Shown: positions 1 through 12,753, numbered from the stretch's first letter. The stretch is DNA of 64,000 nucleotides from Polynucleobacter sp. AM-25C3 (GCF_018882335.1 NZ_JACVOS010000009.1:1-64000), one strand, 5' to 3'. The notes: generated by a model not told the origin, from the letters alone. Translations and numbers: made by a program.

Positions 1-96
1 GAATATATCCACTACTACAACCATGATCGAATCAAACAAAAACTAAAGGGATTGAGCCCAGTGCAATACCGAACTCAATCCCTTCTGGTAACCTAA
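1..96 (+). pseudogene. C-terminal end of an IS3-family transposase (orfB), cut by the window edge
   Basis: Reading frame 1 from the first base gives 31 residues to a TAA stop at 94-96. The residues include [20 protein letters not shown], the characteristic C-terminus of IS3-family (IS150-like) DDE integrase-type transposases, where a YN..R...KLKG.SP..YR motif closes the protein. An IS-type inverted repeat follows directly. Whether the element to the left is intact cannot be seen, so this may be the end of a complete transposase rather than a fragment. Confidence 0.85.
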
Positions 97-101
97 TCAA
101 A

Positions 102-127
102 CTGTCCAACTTTTGTGGGTCAGTTCA
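102..127. repeat. Right terminal inverted repeat of the IS3-family element
   Basis: Read on the minus strand this is TGAACTGACCCACAAAAGTT followed by GGACAG, which matches the usual IS150-group terminus (TG.ACTG.CCC..AAAAGTTGGACA). It lies a few bases after the transposase stop, as expected for IS3 elements. The element therefore ends at about 127, some 37 bp from the 3' end of ilvD. The target-site duplication cannot be checked because the left end is outside the window. Confidence 0.75.
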
Positions 128-163
128 TTACCTAGGGGCTTTTGCTTTTATTGCTTACTGCTT

Positions 164-1852
164 TTAATCCAAGTTCAGATCCGTTACTGCACCTTTGCTG
201 GCAGTGCTTGCTAGGTAAGCGTATTTAGCGAGTAATCCACGGGTATAGCGTGGCTTAGGTTGCACCCAAGCGCCGCGACGCTTAGCAATCTCTTCATCGC
301 TCACATTGAGCTGAATAAGTAGCTTGTGTGCATCGATCGTGACAGAGTCGCCTTCATGAATAAGGGCAATCACACCACCTACAAATGCTTCAGGAGCGAC
401 GTGACCAACGACCATGCCCCAAGTGCCACCAGAGAAGCGTCCATCGGTAATCAGGCCTACTGTCTCGCCTAAGCCCTGACCAACTAGGGCAGAGGTAGGG
501 GCGAGCATCTCGCGCATACCAGGGCCGCCTTTAGGGCCTTCGTAACGAATCACCATGACATCACCATCTTTGATTTTTTGCGCCATGATGGCGGCCATTG
601 CATCATCCTCAGAATCAAATACACGGGCAGGACCAGTAATGGATGGGTTTTTGAGGCCGGTAATCTTGGCAACGCAACCCTCAGGAGAAATATTGCCCTT
701 CAGAATAGCGAGGTGACCTTGCTTGTACAAAGGATTGTCCAGGGTGCGGATTACTTTTTGATCGGCACGGGGAACGGATGGAACATCTTTCAATGTTTCA
801 GCAATGGTTTTGCCAGTGATAGTCATGCAGTCACCATGCAAGAGGCCGCCGTCTAGCAAAATCTTCATGACTTGCGGAATACCACCCGCTTGATGAAGAT
901 CGGTAGCTAAATATTGACCAGAAGGTTTCATATCCACGATTACGGGAACGCGTTTACGAATGCGTTCAAAGTCATCAATTGTCCAGTCGATCTCGGCAGC
1001 GCTGGTGATCGCTAAGTAATGCAGAACAGCATTGGTAGATCCACCAACTGCCATGATTACGCTGACTGCATTCTCAATGGATTTTTTAGTGATGATGTCA
1101 CGTGGACGTAAATTATTTTTAATGGCCTCAACCAAAACAATCGCAGATTCATGAGCGCTAGTGACTTTTTCAGCATCTTCATTAGCCATCGTCGAGGAGT
1201 ATGGCAGGCTCATGCCCAACGCTTCAAACGAGGAGCTCATGGTGTTGGCGGTGTACATGCCACCGCAAGAGCCGCTGCCTGGACAAGCATGCTGCTCAAC
1301 GCCTTTAAGATCTACTTCATTCATGCGTCCTGAAGTAAATTCACCAACGGCTTCAAATGCGGAAACAATATTGAGGTCCTTACCTTTGTAATGACCTGGC
1401 TTAATGGTTCCGCCATAAACATAAATACTCGGCACATTGGTGCGGGCCATCGCCATCATGCCACCTGGCATATTTTTATCGCAACCACCGATGACGACCA
1501 CGCCGTCTTGCCATAAACCATTGACACAAGTTTCAATACTGTCAGCAATCACTTCACGGGAGATGAGGGAGTACTTCATGCCCTCAGTGCCCATGCCGAT
1601 GCCATCAGACACGGTAGGGGTGCCAAACATTTGCGCTTTTGCACCAGCTTCTTCTAAGGCAGTTACCGCAGCATCTGCTAGTTTTTGTAAGCCGCTATTG
1701 CATGGGGTAATGGTGGAGTGACCGTTTGCCACGCCGACCATCGGCTTAACGAAATCCTTCTCTTGGTAGCCCATCGCGTAATACATTGAGCGATTGGGTG
1801 CGCGAGCAACCCCTTCGGTGACATTGCGCGAGCGTTCATTGAGGCGTTTCAT
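164..1852 (-). CDS. ilvD: Dihydroxy-acid dehydratase
   Basis: IlvD removes water from 2,3-dihydroxyisovalerate and 2,3-dihydroxy-3-methylvalerate to give the 2-keto acids of valine and isoleucine synthesis. The family signatures CDKNMPG and [16 protein letters not shown], with iron-sulfur ligand cysteines, are visible, as is the C-terminal GRFSGGT block. I start at the ATG at 1852 ([14 protein letters not shown]), giving 562 aa. That is the length of the short IlvD class, whose characterised members carry a [2Fe-2S] cluster (family knowledge, not tested here). An upstream in-frame extension adds 21 residues that do not look like the family, and GGAG lies 11 nt before the chosen ATG. It stands alone, convergent with the IS end on the left and divergent from a response regulator. 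Confidence 0.95.
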   Translation of the reverse strand: MKRLNERSRNVTEGVARAPNRSMYYAMGYQEKDFVKPMVGVANGHSTITPCNSGLQKLADAAVTALEEAGAKAQMFGTPTVSDGIGMGTEGMKYSLISREVIADSIETCVNGLWQDGVVVIGGCDKNMPGGMMAMARTNVPSIYVYGGTIKPGHYKGKDLNIVSAFEAVGEFTSGRMNEVDLKGVEQHACPGSGSCGGMYTANTMSSSFEALGMSLPYSSTMANEDAEKVTSAHESAIVLVEAIKNNLRPRDIITKKSIENAVSVIMAVGGSTNAVLHYLAITSAAEIDWTIDDFERIRKRVPVIVDMKPSGQYLATDLHQAGGIPQVMKILLDGGLLHGDCMTITGKTIAETLKDVPSVPRADQKVIRTLDNPLYKQGHLAILKGNISPEGCVAKITGLKNPSITGPARVFDSEDDAMAAIMAQKIKDGDVMVIRYEGPKGGPGMREMLAPTSALVGQGLGETVGLITDGRFSGGTWGMVVGHVAPEAFVGGVIALIHEGDSVTIDAHKLLIQLNVSDEEIAKRRGAWVQPKPRYTRGLLAKYAYLASTASKGAVTDLNLD

Positions 1853-2002
1853 GCTGATATTGACTCCAGAAAAGAATTTGTCGAAAAGCTCTATTGTGCC
1901 GTGATAGAAGAGCAAATGCAGGGGTTTTATATAGATTTGCCCCCAATTTACTAGTGCAGCGCAGCATCAATTCTTCCATTGTATTTGCTGGTAGATGAAG
2001 CT

Positions 2003-2022
2003 TATTAGCTTGAGAGCTAATA
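2003..2022. promoter_or_regulatory. Perfect inverted repeat upstream of the response regulator
   Basis: The sequence TATTAGCTTGAGAGCTAATA has two 8-bp arms around TGAG. It lies about 60 bp before the response-regulator ATG at 2081, in the divergent ilvD/regulator intergenic region. It could be an operator or an RNA hairpin. Function is not established. Confidence 0.4.
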
Positions 2023-2080
2023 TCCTTGTAAATAAAGCTGCAGTACATTGCCATATCTAATACTTTTTCCTTCAAATTCA

Positions 2081-2707
2081 ATGACTAAAGTTGGCCATAT
2101 CTACCTAATTGACGACGATGAGTCGATGCGCACCTCTTTAAGCAGAATGCTGAAGGAGGTTGGATACATTGTTGAGGATTTTTCATCTGCGGCGACATTT
2201 TTAGAACATTCATTACCAGTATCCCCTGCAGTCATCTTGCTCGATATGCAAATGCCTGATGCCACCGGCCTAGATCTTCAGGAAAAATTACTGCAATTGG
2301 GGCGTAAAACCCCGATTATTTTCGTCAGCGGACAGAGTCACCCCCATCAGATTGTTAAAGGTCTTAAGAAGGGCGCACTTGATTTCTTGTTTAAGCCTTT
2401 TAATTTAGAGGACATGCTCAAGGCTGTCGCTGATGCGGTGGAATTTGATAGATGTCAGCTTAAGCGGATTTCCAAAGAGGTGGAGACGAAAAAAGACTAC
2501 GCAACCTTAACGCCACGCGAGAAAGAGGTTTGCTTCTGGTTGGTAAAGGGCTTGCTGAATAAGGATATTGCCGTCAAGCTGGGAACTACCGATGCCACCA
2601 TTAAGGTTCATAAGGCTAGAGTCATGGACAAAATGCAGGTTGAATCAGTTCAAACTTTAGTTGCAAAGTACCTTGAATCCGATCTTGAAAATCTCCAAAA
2701 TACCTAG
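2081..2707 (+). CDS. FixJ/NarL-type response regulator (orphan)
   Basis: This is a two-component response regulator of 208 aa. The N-terminal receiver domain (about residues 5-120) has the acidic pocket DDDES, the phospho-acceptor aspartate in LLDMQMPD, and the switch lysine in FKPF. The C-terminal LuxR/GerE helix-turn-helix (about 145-205) has LTPREKEV and NKDIAVKLGTTDATIKVHKA. The FixJ-like order and length are typical of transcription activators that dimerise on phosphorylation. I use the ATG at 2081, where the receiver domain begins (MTKVGHIYLIDDD); the frame is open further upstream but without family sequence. No histidine kinase is nearby, so its partner is unknown. An inverted repeat upstream may be its own operator (inference). 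Confidence 0.85.
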   Translation: MTKVGHIYLIDDDESMRTSLSRMLKEVGYIVEDFSSAATFLEHSLPVSPAVILLDMQMPDATGLDLQEKLLQLGRKTPIIFVSGQSHPHQIVKGLKKGALDFLFKPFNLEDMLKAVADAVEFDRCQLKRISKEVETKKDYATLTPREKEVCFWLVKGLLNKDIAVKLGTTDATIKVHKARVMDKMQVESVQTLVAKYLESDLENLQNT

Positions 2708-2788
2708 CTCTTAGACTAATTTCCCTTGTAGTAGATAGGTACTATGATGAGGCAACATTTTGATATATAAATCATTTAAAATACTTTT

Positions 2789-3826
2789 GTGACTACCAAC
2801 TCCAAACTTCCCGAGATTTGCAAGGAAGCCTTTGCTCAGGCTCGCGAAAAACTGGGCTTAAGTGCCAAGGATTTGGGTGGTATGGCTTGTCTATCTACTC
2901 GCCAAATTGAGCAAATTGAAAGCGGTGAGACGAGCTCCTTCTATGGCGCTCAAATTAAAGTCACCGCCGCCAAGAAAGTAGCAAAGCTTCTCAATTTAAG
3001 TGATGAGGAAGCATTTGACTTTGGTACTCATACCCCGGAAAAAATTAGTACATCTGCAGTTGAGTTGCCCATTGCAGAGGCTAAGCTGGTAAAAACCGCT
3101 GAAGCAGAGGCGAAAAAGAATGCCACTAAAGTAAGTGAGCAGGTGGAGGGGGCTGAGCTGCCCGCAGTGGTTGCCGCGGAAGAAAACAAAGAGCCGGCCA
3201 AAAAAGTCCAGGCTAAAGAGGGACCATTCGCCAGAACAGTTGCTAAGGCAAAGCCGTCTTCACGGAAAAAATTGTTTCTTTGGCTCAGCGTGCTTGCCAC
3301 CCTAGTATTTTCAGTAATTAATTTACAGCCATTGTTTTTCGCAGATAAGCCCGAAGAAATCGTCATCGTCAAGGAAGAAGTAATTGAGCCTGCCCCGTCA
3401 TCGGCACCAGTAGGCGCTCCGATTGAGTCAGTTCCTGCAGCCGCACCAGTTGTAGTGGCTGCAGCACCAGCTATTGCCACGGATGCCCCTGGAGCTTGCC
3501 CCGCTGAGGAAGGAATTATTAGCTATAAACCAGAGTCACCTCGTAAGCCAGCCGATTTGGTTTATGTGCAGACCAAATCAAAGCAGACTGTATGTGTGAT
3601 TGATGCCTCCGGCAAGATTCAAAATAAACTGCTTGAGCCTGGAGTGGGCGCATCCTTTTATGGCAAACCACCATTCAAAGTGCTGACCACTGGCTTGAGC
3701 CAGGTGGATGTGTTCTTCCAGGGCGCGAAAGTGCGCTTATCTAATCCCAATTCAAAAACAGTGATTTTGGAGGCTGCTGAGGTGGTTGCTCCGCCTGCTG
3801 ATGGGACGGAATCTCAGTTACGCTAA
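2789..3826 (+). CDS. RodZ-like helix-turn-helix membrane protein
   Basis: The 345-aa product has an N-terminal Cro/XRE-type helix-turn-helix (about residues 10-65, LGLSAKDLGGMACLSTRQIEQIES). A basic, Ala/Glu/Lys-rich linker follows, then one membrane segment (about 165-183, LFLWLSVLATLVFSVINL), a Pro/Ala-rich periplasmic stretch and a C-terminal beta-rich domain (about 240-330) resembling the RodZ/DUF4115 domain. RodZ links MreB to the cell-wall machinery. This protein has that order of parts but is not next to ispG, the usual neighbour, so the role is an inference. The start codon is GTG; the next ATG would cut into the HTH. Confidence 0.6.
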   Translation: MTTNSKLPEICKEAFAQAREKLGLSAKDLGGMACLSTRQIEQIESGETSSFYGAQIKVTAAKKVAKLLNLSDEEAFDFGTHTPEKISTSAVELPIAEAKLVKTAEAEAKKNATKVSEQVEGAELPAVVAAEENKEPAKKVQAKEGPFARTVAKAKPSSRKKLFLWLSVLATLVFSVINLQPLFFADKPEEIVIVKEEVIEPAPSSAPVGAPIESVPAAAPVVVAAAPAIATDAPGACPAEEGIISYKPESPRKPADLVYVQTKSKQTVCVIDASGKIQNKLLEPGVGASFYGKPPFKVLTTGLSQVDVFFQGAKVRLSNPNSKTVILEAAEVVAPPADGTESQLR

Positions 3827-3860
3827 CCCCGAGGGAGTTAGCGTCTTCTGCTGGCGGTTT

Positions 3861-4208
<348 letters not shown>

Positions 4209-4250
4209 TTAATACAGTAATCATACCTAGAACTGAAACCCAACACCCAG

Positions 4251-5882
4251 TTACGCTCTAAATTGAGAGGTAATAGGATAGCGCCAGTCGCGCCCAAAGG
4301 CTCGTGTGGTCACGCGTACGCCAGGGGGCGCTTGGCGACGTTTGTACTCATTGAGCTTAATCAGGCGGGTGACTTTTTCAACACTCTCAGGATCAAAGCC
4401 AGCGGCAATGATTTGAGCGATAGATTGGTTTTGCTCCATGTAACGCTCCACAATCCCATCCAGTACTTCATAAGAAGGCAGACTATCTTGATCGGTTTGA
4501 TCGGGGCGCAATTCGGCGGAAGGTGCACGCGTCAGAATCCGCTCCGGAATAATGGGGGCAATGCTATTGCGGTATGCGCACAGGCGATAGACCAAAGTCT
4601 TGGCAATATCCTTAATCACTGCAAAGCCGCCAGCCATATCGCCATATAGAGTGCAATAGCCTACGGCCATTTCACTCTTGTTTCCCGTGGTGAGAACTAG
4701 GCGGCCAGTTTTATTGGAGAGCGCCATCAGCAGGGTGCCGCGAACTCGCGCTTGAATATTCTCTTCAGTGGCATCTGGTTTTAAGCCTTTGAATTGCTCT
4801 GCCAATGCATGCTCTAAAGCATCCACAGGCTCACTGATAGGAATTTCATCATATTGAACGCTCAGGTTCTGCGCCATTTCTCTAGCATCAATCCAAGAGA
4901 TATCAGCGGTATAGCGAGAGGCCATCATGACGGTACGTACTTTATCGGCGCCCAGGGCATCCACTGCAATGGCTAGCACCAGCGCAGAATCAACGCCTCC
5001 TGAGAGACCAATAATGACCCCTGAAAAGTGATTCTTTTGAACATAGTCACGCACACCTAAAACTAAGGCTTGATAGGCCTGAGCCTCAACACTGGAGGTG
5101 GGGACTATGGAACCTTGCTCTAGATCACCAGATGCATTGACACTCACAAACCCGAGGGCGGTTTCAAACTGCGGCATGGTCATCACTACTTTGCCTGCGC
5201 TATTTAATGCAAAAGATCCACCATCAAAAACGAGCTCATCTTGACCGCCTACCGCGTTTACATAAATCAGCGGCATCCTCGTAAGTGCAATTTGTTTACG
5301 CAGCATTTCAATGCGTAAAGATTCTTTTTGGAGGTGATAAGGAGAGGCGTTGAGTACCAGCAGTACTTGAGCGCCAGCAGCATGAGCTTGTTTTGCTGGG
5401 CTTGCATGCCAAGCATCTTCGCAAAGGATAAGTCCGTATTGGATACCAGCATTTTCAAACACACACGCTTCATTGCCCGGCGTGAAATAACGTACTTCAT
5501 CAAACACTTCGTGATTGGGCAACTCTTGTTTTGCGTAGCCGGCAATGACCTTTCCGTCGCGCAGAACGGAAGCGTAGTTTTGTAAACCAGCAGCAGTCTT
5601 TTTTGGGTGCCCAACAACAACTGTCAGGCCTGGAAATTTTTGGAGCTCCAGCATTAAACAACTGAGCTCACGATCTGCGGCCTCAATAAAAGCGGGGCGC
5701 AAGAGTAAGTCTTCTGGGGGGTAGCCGGTGAGCGAGAGCTCTGGCGTTAAAACAATATTTACGCCTTGTACATAGGCATCGGCCGCGGCTTGAGAGATGA
5801 GCTGCGCGTTGCCAGGCAAATCACCCAGGAGAGGGTTGATTTGCGCTAAGGCGATTTTTTGCGAGCTCACTCCTGATATCAA
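4251..5882 (-). CDS. nadE: Glutamine-dependent NAD+ synthetase
   Basis: Makes NAD+ from deamido-NAD+, ATP and glutamine. The N-terminal nitrilase-type glutaminase domain (about residues 8-265) shows the catalytic triad Glu48 (TPELSLTGY), Lys118 (AKQELPN) and Cys154 (LILCEDAWH). The C-terminal synthetase domain carries the PP-loop SGGVDSA at about 294-300. The 543-aa length fits the two-domain bacterial form. No ATG is present at the 5' end: translation must start at TTG 5882 or GTG 5870 (MSSQKIALAQIN), and neither has a clear Shine-Dalgarno. It begins 12 bp after ppa, so co-transcription and perhaps coupled translation are likely. Confidence 0.95.
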   Translation of the reverse strand: MISGVSSQKIALAQINPLLGDLPGNAQLISQAAADAYVQGVNIVLTPELSLTGYPPEDLLLRPAFIEAADRELSCLMLELQKFPGLTVVVGHPKKTAAGLQNYASVLRDGKVIAGYAKQELPNHEVFDEVRYFTPGNEACVFENAGIQYGLILCEDAWHASPAKQAHAAGAQVLLVLNASPYHLQKESLRIEMLRKQIALTRMPLIYVNAVGGQDELVFDGGSFALNSAGKVVMTMPQFETALGFVSVNASGDLEQGSIVPTSSVEAQAYQALVLGVRDYVQKNHFSGVIIGLSGGVDSALVLAIAVDALGADKVRTVMMASRYTADISWIDAREMAQNLSVQYDEIPISEPVDALEHALAEQFKGLKPDATEENIQARVRGTLLMALSNKTGRLVLTTGNKSEMAVGYCTLYGDMAGGFAVIKDIAKTLVYRLCAYRNSIAPIIPERILTRAPSAELRPDQTDQDSLPSYEVLDGIVERYMEQNQSIAQIIAAGFDPESVEKVTRLIKLNEYKRRQAPPGVRVTTRAFGRDWRYPITSQFRA

Positions 5883-5894
5883 GTTGAGACTTAG

Positions 5895-6434
5895 TTAACC
5901 CTGATGCGCTTTGTTGTAGGCCTCGATGCCTTCAAGAATTTCTTTATGGGCATCAGCAACACCACCCCAACCTTTAACTTTTACCCATTTACCTGGCTCG
6001 AGATCTTTGTAGTGCTCGAAGAAGTGTTGGATTTGGTTTAAGCGCAATGGATTAATGTCTTCTGGTTTTTGCCAGTGGGTGTAGATAGGCAAAATCTTAT
6101 CTTCTGGAACGGCCAACAACTTAGCATCTTGTCCGCCTTCATCTTCCATCATCAATACGCCAATTGCACGGCAGCTCACAACTACACCAGGAATCAATGG
6201 GAAGGGAGTAATTACCAGTACGTCAACAGGGTCGCCATCACCAGCAATGGTTTTGTTAATGTAACCATAGTTACAAGGGTAGTGCATTGCAGTACCCATG
6301 AAACGGTCAACAAAAATTGCGCCACTCTCTTTATCTACTTCGTACTTGATTGGATCCGCATTCATAGGGATTTCAATAATGACGTTAAAGCTTTCTGGGA
6401 TTTTTTTGCCAGGTTTGACGTTGTCAAGACTCAT
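5895..6434 (-). CDS. ppa: Soluble inorganic pyrophosphatase (family I)
   Basis: Hydrolyses pyrophosphate to two phosphates in the cytoplasm, pulling biosynthetic reactions forward. The 179-aa protein has family I motifs: the KYEVDKESG and [15 protein letters not shown] segments and the metal-binding aspartates in DGDPVDVLV, the PPase signature. It heads the leftward operon with nadE (a pyrophosphate-producing ligase) and glnB. It is divergent from hppA, a membrane pyrophosphatase, across 170 bp, so two enzymes for the same substrate share one control region. Confidence 0.96.
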   Translation of the reverse strand: MSLDNVKPGKKIPESFNVIIEIPMNADPIKYEVDKESGAIFVDRFMGTAMHYPCNYGYINKTIAGDGDPVDVLVITPFPLIPGVVVSCRAIGVLMMEDEGGQDAKLLAVPEDKILPIYTHWQKPEDINPLRLNQIQHFFEHYKDLEPGKWVKVKGWGGVADAHKEILEGIEAYNKAHQG

Positions 6435-6604
6435 ACATACTCCGGATAGTGATTAGTAAATACCCTGATCTTAAAAAGATCGTAGGCTGGTGATTCTGTT
6501 ACATACTGATAGAGCTCTAGGCTCTAGTTTATCGCTTTCAGAGAACTATCCGACATAGGCGCTGGAAGCAAAACAATTTAGATCAAATTTTAAGGGGTTC
6601 AAGC

Positions 6605-8665
6605 ATGAGTAATGTCACTTTAGGCTTGTATTTTGCCTTGGCTTGCGGTGTTTTAGCTGTGATTTATGGGTTTGTGATGCGTAGCTGGATTCTGAAGCAA
6701 AGCACGGGTAACGCCAAGATGCAAGAAATTGCCGAGGCGATTCAGCAGGGCGCAGCAGCTTATTTATCTCGCCAATACAAGACGATTGCCATTGTTGGCG
6801 TAATCCTGACGATCCTGATAGCGCTATTTCTGGATTTTGCGACGGCCCTGGGTTTTGTCATTGGCTCGGTGCTATCGGGCGCCTGCGGCTTTATTGGTAT
6901 GAATGTTTCAGTGAGAGCCAATGTGCGCACTGCTGAAGCGGCTACTAAGGGGATGAACGAGGCCCTCAACGTCGCTTTTAAGGGTGGCGCGATTACCGGC
7001 ATGCTTGTTGTCGGATTGGGCTTGCTTGGTGTCGGCCTTTTCTTTATGTTCCTCGTGTCGGTTGGTGTGGGTAGGGATCTCTCATCAGTTTTACATCCCC
7101 TCATTGGATTGGCATTTGGATCTTCTCTGATTTCAATTTTTGCGCGATTAGGCGGCGGTATCTTTACTAAAGGTGCTGACGTTGGCGCCGACTTGGTTGG
7201 CAAAGTAGAGGCGGGCATTCCGGAGGATGACCCACGTAATCCGGCGGTGATTGCCGATAACGTTGGTGACAACGTCGGCGATTGTGCTGGTATGGCGGCT
7301 GACTTATTCGAGACTTACGCGGTGACACTGATTGCCACAATGGTCTTAGGTGCATTGATGATTACTGGCGCACCAGTTGCTGCGATTGTGTATCCACTGG
7401 AATTGGGTGGGGTTTCGATCATTGCCTCAATTATTGGTTGCTCATTTGTTAAGGCAACGCCTGGCATGAAGAACGTGATGCCTGCGCTGTACAAAGGCTT
7501 GATTGTGGCTGGAGGCATTTCTTTAGTGGCATTCTATTTTGTTACTAATTTCATCATGCCGGATGACTCCTTAGGGATTCCGGGAAGTCAGTGGCGCTTA
7601 TTTGGATCTACCGTGGTGGGCTTAGTGCTCACTGCTGGCTTGGTATGGATTACCGAGTACTACACGGGTACCCAATTTAAGCCAGTGCAGCATATTGCAG
7701 AAGCGTCAACAAAAGGACACGGCACTAACATCATTGCAGGCTTAGGCATCTCTATGAAGTCCACTGCCTATCCCGTGTTATTTGTTTGTGCTGCGATTTA
7801 TGCGGCTTATTGGTTAGCTGGCATTTACGGCATTGCGATTGCAGCTACCGCCATGCTATCGATGGCTGGAATTGTGGTGGCTCTGGATGCCTATGGACCG
7901 ATTACAGATAATGCCGGCGGTATTGCAGAAATGGCTGGCTTGCCTCAGTCGGTTCGCGATATTACCGATCCATTGGATGCGGTTGGTAACACGACTAAAG
8001 CAGTTACTAAAGGATATGCAATTGGCTCAGCAGGACTTGCTGCATTAGTTCTGTTTGCCGATTACACCCATGCATTGGAAGCCATTGGACAGCAAGTATC
8101 GTTTGATCTATCCAATCATATGGTGATCATTGGCTTGTTCATTGGAGGCATGATTCCCTACCTCTTTGGTGCAATGGCGATGGAGGCGGTTGGACGCTGT
8201 GCTGGTGCAGTGGTTGAAGAAGTTCGCCGTCAGTTCCGCGATATCCCAGGAATTATGGAGGGTACCGCAAAGCCTGAGTATGGTAAGGCAGTAGATATGC
8301 TGACTTCAGCCGCCATCAAGGAAATGATTGTGCCTTCACTGTTGCCGGTGGTAGCGCCTATTGCGGTAGGTCTCTTACTAGGACCTGCTGCTCTGGGTGG
8401 TTTGCTGATGGGTACGATCGTGACAGGCTTGTTTGTTGCCATCTCCATGTGTACTGGTGGTGGGGCTTGGGATAACGCGAAGAAATATATCGAAGAAGGA
8501 AACTTTGGAGGTAAAGGTTCTGAAGCTCATAAAGCAGCAGTTACTGGCGACACTGTTGGCGACCCCTACAAAGATACTGCGGGACCTGCAGTGAACCCGC
8601 TCATCAAGATTATTAACATCGTGGCCTTATTGATAGTGCCATTGCTACCAGTGGTGAGTCGCTAG
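6605..8665 (+). CDS. hppA: K+-independent H+-translocating pyrophosphatase
   Basis: Polytopic membrane pump of 686 aa with about 16 hydrophobic segments that couples pyrophosphate hydrolysis to proton export. The substrate-site motifs are intact: [20 protein letters not shown] and [19 protein letters not shown] in the middle, and [10 protein letters not shown] and [19 protein letters not shown] at the end. Lys465 in GNTTKA is the residue that marks the potassium-independent subclass (Ala in the potassium-dependent pumps). The ATG at 6605 follows AAGGGG with good spacing. A strong hairpin terminator follows at 8692. Confidence 0.97.
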   Translation: MSNVTLGLYFALACGVLAVIYGFVMRSWILKQSTGNAKMQEIAEAIQQGAAAYLSRQYKTIAIVGVILTILIALFLDFATALGFVIGSVLSGACGFIGMNVSVRANVRTAEAATKGMNEALNVAFKGGAITGMLVVGLGLLGVGLFFMFLVSVGVGRDLSSVLHPLIGLAFGSSLISIFARLGGGIFTKGADVGADLVGKVEAGIPEDDPRNPAVIADNVGDNVGDCAGMAADLFETYAVTLIATMVLGALMITGAPVAAIVYPLELGGVSIIASIIGCSFVKATPGMKNVMPALYKGLIVAGGISLVAFYFVTNFIMPDDSLGIPGSQWRLFGSTVVGLVLTAGLVWITEYYTGTQFKPVQHIAEASTKGHGTNIIAGLGISMKSTAYPVLFVCAAIYAAYWLAGIYGIAIAATAMLSMAGIVVALDAYGPITDNAGGIAEMAGLPQSVRDITDPLDAVGNTTKAVTKGYAIGSAGLAALVLFADYTHALEAIGQQVSFDLSNHMVIIGLFIGGMIPYLFGAMAMEAVGRCAGAVVEEVRRQFRDIPGIMEGTAKPEYGKAVDMLTSAAIKEMIVPSLLPVVAPIAVGLLLGPAALGGLLMGTIVTGLFVAISMCTGGGAWDNAKKYIEEGNFGGKGSEAHKAAVTGDTVGDPYKDTAGPAVNPLIKIINIVALLIVPLLPVVSR

Positions 8666-8691
8666 CAATAAAGCTACTTAGCGCAATAAAC

Positions 8692-8720
8692 AAAATGCCT
8701 AGCAATTGCTAGGCATTTTT
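8692..8720 (+). terminator. Rho-independent terminator of hppA (copy 1 of an identical pair)
   Basis: AATGCCTAGC meets GCTAGGCATT to form a perfect stem followed by a T-run. The A-rich flank on the other side would also let it work on the opposite strand. The same 29 bases recur at 9391-9419. Confidence 0.9.
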
Positions 8721-8732
8721 TATCCCGAGGTC

Positions 8733-8761
8733 TTGACAGGGGTAGTTCATTGAACTACTAT
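8733..8761 (+). promoter_or_regulatory. Promoter with embedded palindromic operator for the BrnT-like/XRE module
   Basis: TTGACA (8733-8738), a 17-bp spacer and TACTAT (8756-8761) form a near-consensus sigma70 promoter. The palindrome GTAGTTCATTGAACTAC (8742-8758), with 8-bp arms around one T, fills the spacer and enters the -10. Its position suggests that the XRE antitoxin binds here and blocks polymerase, as is usual for toxin-antitoxin autoregulation (inference). Confidence 0.75.
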
Positions 8762-8768
8762 GGAGGCA

Positions 8769-9047
8769 ATGGATTTTGAATGGGATTTGGCTAAAAGTAA
8801 CTCATGCCAGATCTCTCGAAATTTTGATTTTGCATATGTGATATCAATTTTCAAAGATCCTACATTGCTTATTGAGCATGATCGGCGATGGGATTACGGG
8901 GAAGAGCGATTTCAGGCTCTTGGTGTAATAGATGGAAGAGTTTTCATGGTGATCTTTACTAGTAGATCAAAGGCCATCAGAATTATTTCGGCGAGAAGAG
9001 CTAATAGTCGGGAGGTTAAACGGTATGAAAAAAATCATTCGGGTTAG
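8769..9047 (+). CDS. BrnT-family toxin-like protein
   Basis: BrnT toxins are small RelE-fold ribonucleases. This 92-aa protein has the family layout: the start MDFEWDLAKSN, a central DYGEERFQALGVIDGRVFMVIFT and the basic end RIISARRANSREVKRYE, which corresponds to the RIISARkA...Ere.YE motif of BrnT. I choose the ATG at 8769, not 8760. The upstream ATG overlaps the -10 hexamer and lies before the predicted transcript start, and BrnT proteins begin with M.FEWD. The last 23 bp overlap the XRE gene downstream. BrnT is normally paired with BrnA, so the XRE partner is unusual. Confidence 0.75.
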   Translation: MDFEWDLAKSNSCQISRNFDFAYVISIFKDPTLLIEHDRRWDYGEERFQALGVIDGRVFMVIFTSRSKAIRIISARRANSREVKRYEKNHSG

Positions 9048-9366
9048 CGTAGATCGAAATGAGCCCAATAGTTTCCCTAAGGGATTCGTTAATAAAAAAT
9101 TACTGGATGCAACAACGGAGCGCTTAATTAAGTTGCATCAACAGCAAGATGATGCGGAAGCAATGCTGGATGCCGCTCAATATGCAAAAGGTGTGCGCGA
9201 GAGAATTGGTTTATCTCAGCAAGAGTTTTCCAAGCGCATCGAAGTTTCTTTAGAAACTATTCGAAATTGGGAGCAGGGCAAGCGGAGCCCTACTGGAGCA
9301 GCCAAGGCTTTGCTGAAAATTTTAGATAGAGCTCCTGAGATTGCATTACTTGCGCTCAGTGTTTAG
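9025..9366 (+). CDS. XRE-family antitoxin paired with the BrnT-like toxin
   Basis: The 113-aa protein has a C-terminal helix-turn-helix of the HigA/MqsA-like XRE type (about residues 55-105: VRERIGLSQQEFSKRIEVSLETIRNWEQGKRSPTGAA, here shown as family positions rather than exact borders). The ~50-residue N-terminal part has no fold I recognise and may be the toxin-binding segment. The gene starts inside the toxin reading frame. It probably represses the promoter at 8733 through the palindrome there. The start at 9025 is supported by GGAGG about 10 nt upstream. Confidence 0.8.
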   Translation: MKKIIRVSVDRNEPNSFPKGFVNKKLLDATTERLIKLHQQQDDAEAMLDAAQYAKGVRERIGLSQQEFSKRIEVSLETIRNWEQGKRSPTGAAKALLKILDRAPEIALLALSV

Positions 9367-9390
9367 AGTTTGATATCCGCCCCGTTAATA

Positions 9391-9419
9391 AAAATGCCTA
9401 GCAATTGCTAGGCATTTTT
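9391..9419 (-). terminator. Terminator of trxB and of the toxin-antitoxin module (copy 2 of an identical pair)
   Basis: The same 29 bases as at 8692-8720, with A-rich and T-rich flanks so that it can stop transcription from both sides. It lies between the convergent XRE antitoxin and trxB genes. Confidence 0.88.
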
Positions 9420-9444
9420 ACTTGATTCTTCGACTAAATCTGCG

Positions 9445-12753
<3,309 letters not shown>

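Noticed and set aside
3028..3480. 150-residue Ala/Thr/Ser-rich open frame on the minus strand within the RodZ-like gene
   Set aside because: It mirrors the Ala/Pro/Glu-rich linker of the real gene; no ribosome-binding site or family match.
8760..8768. ATG at 8760 as start of the BrnT-like toxin
   Set aside because: It overlaps the -10 hexamer and would precede the predicted transcript start; ATG 8769 fits the family start.
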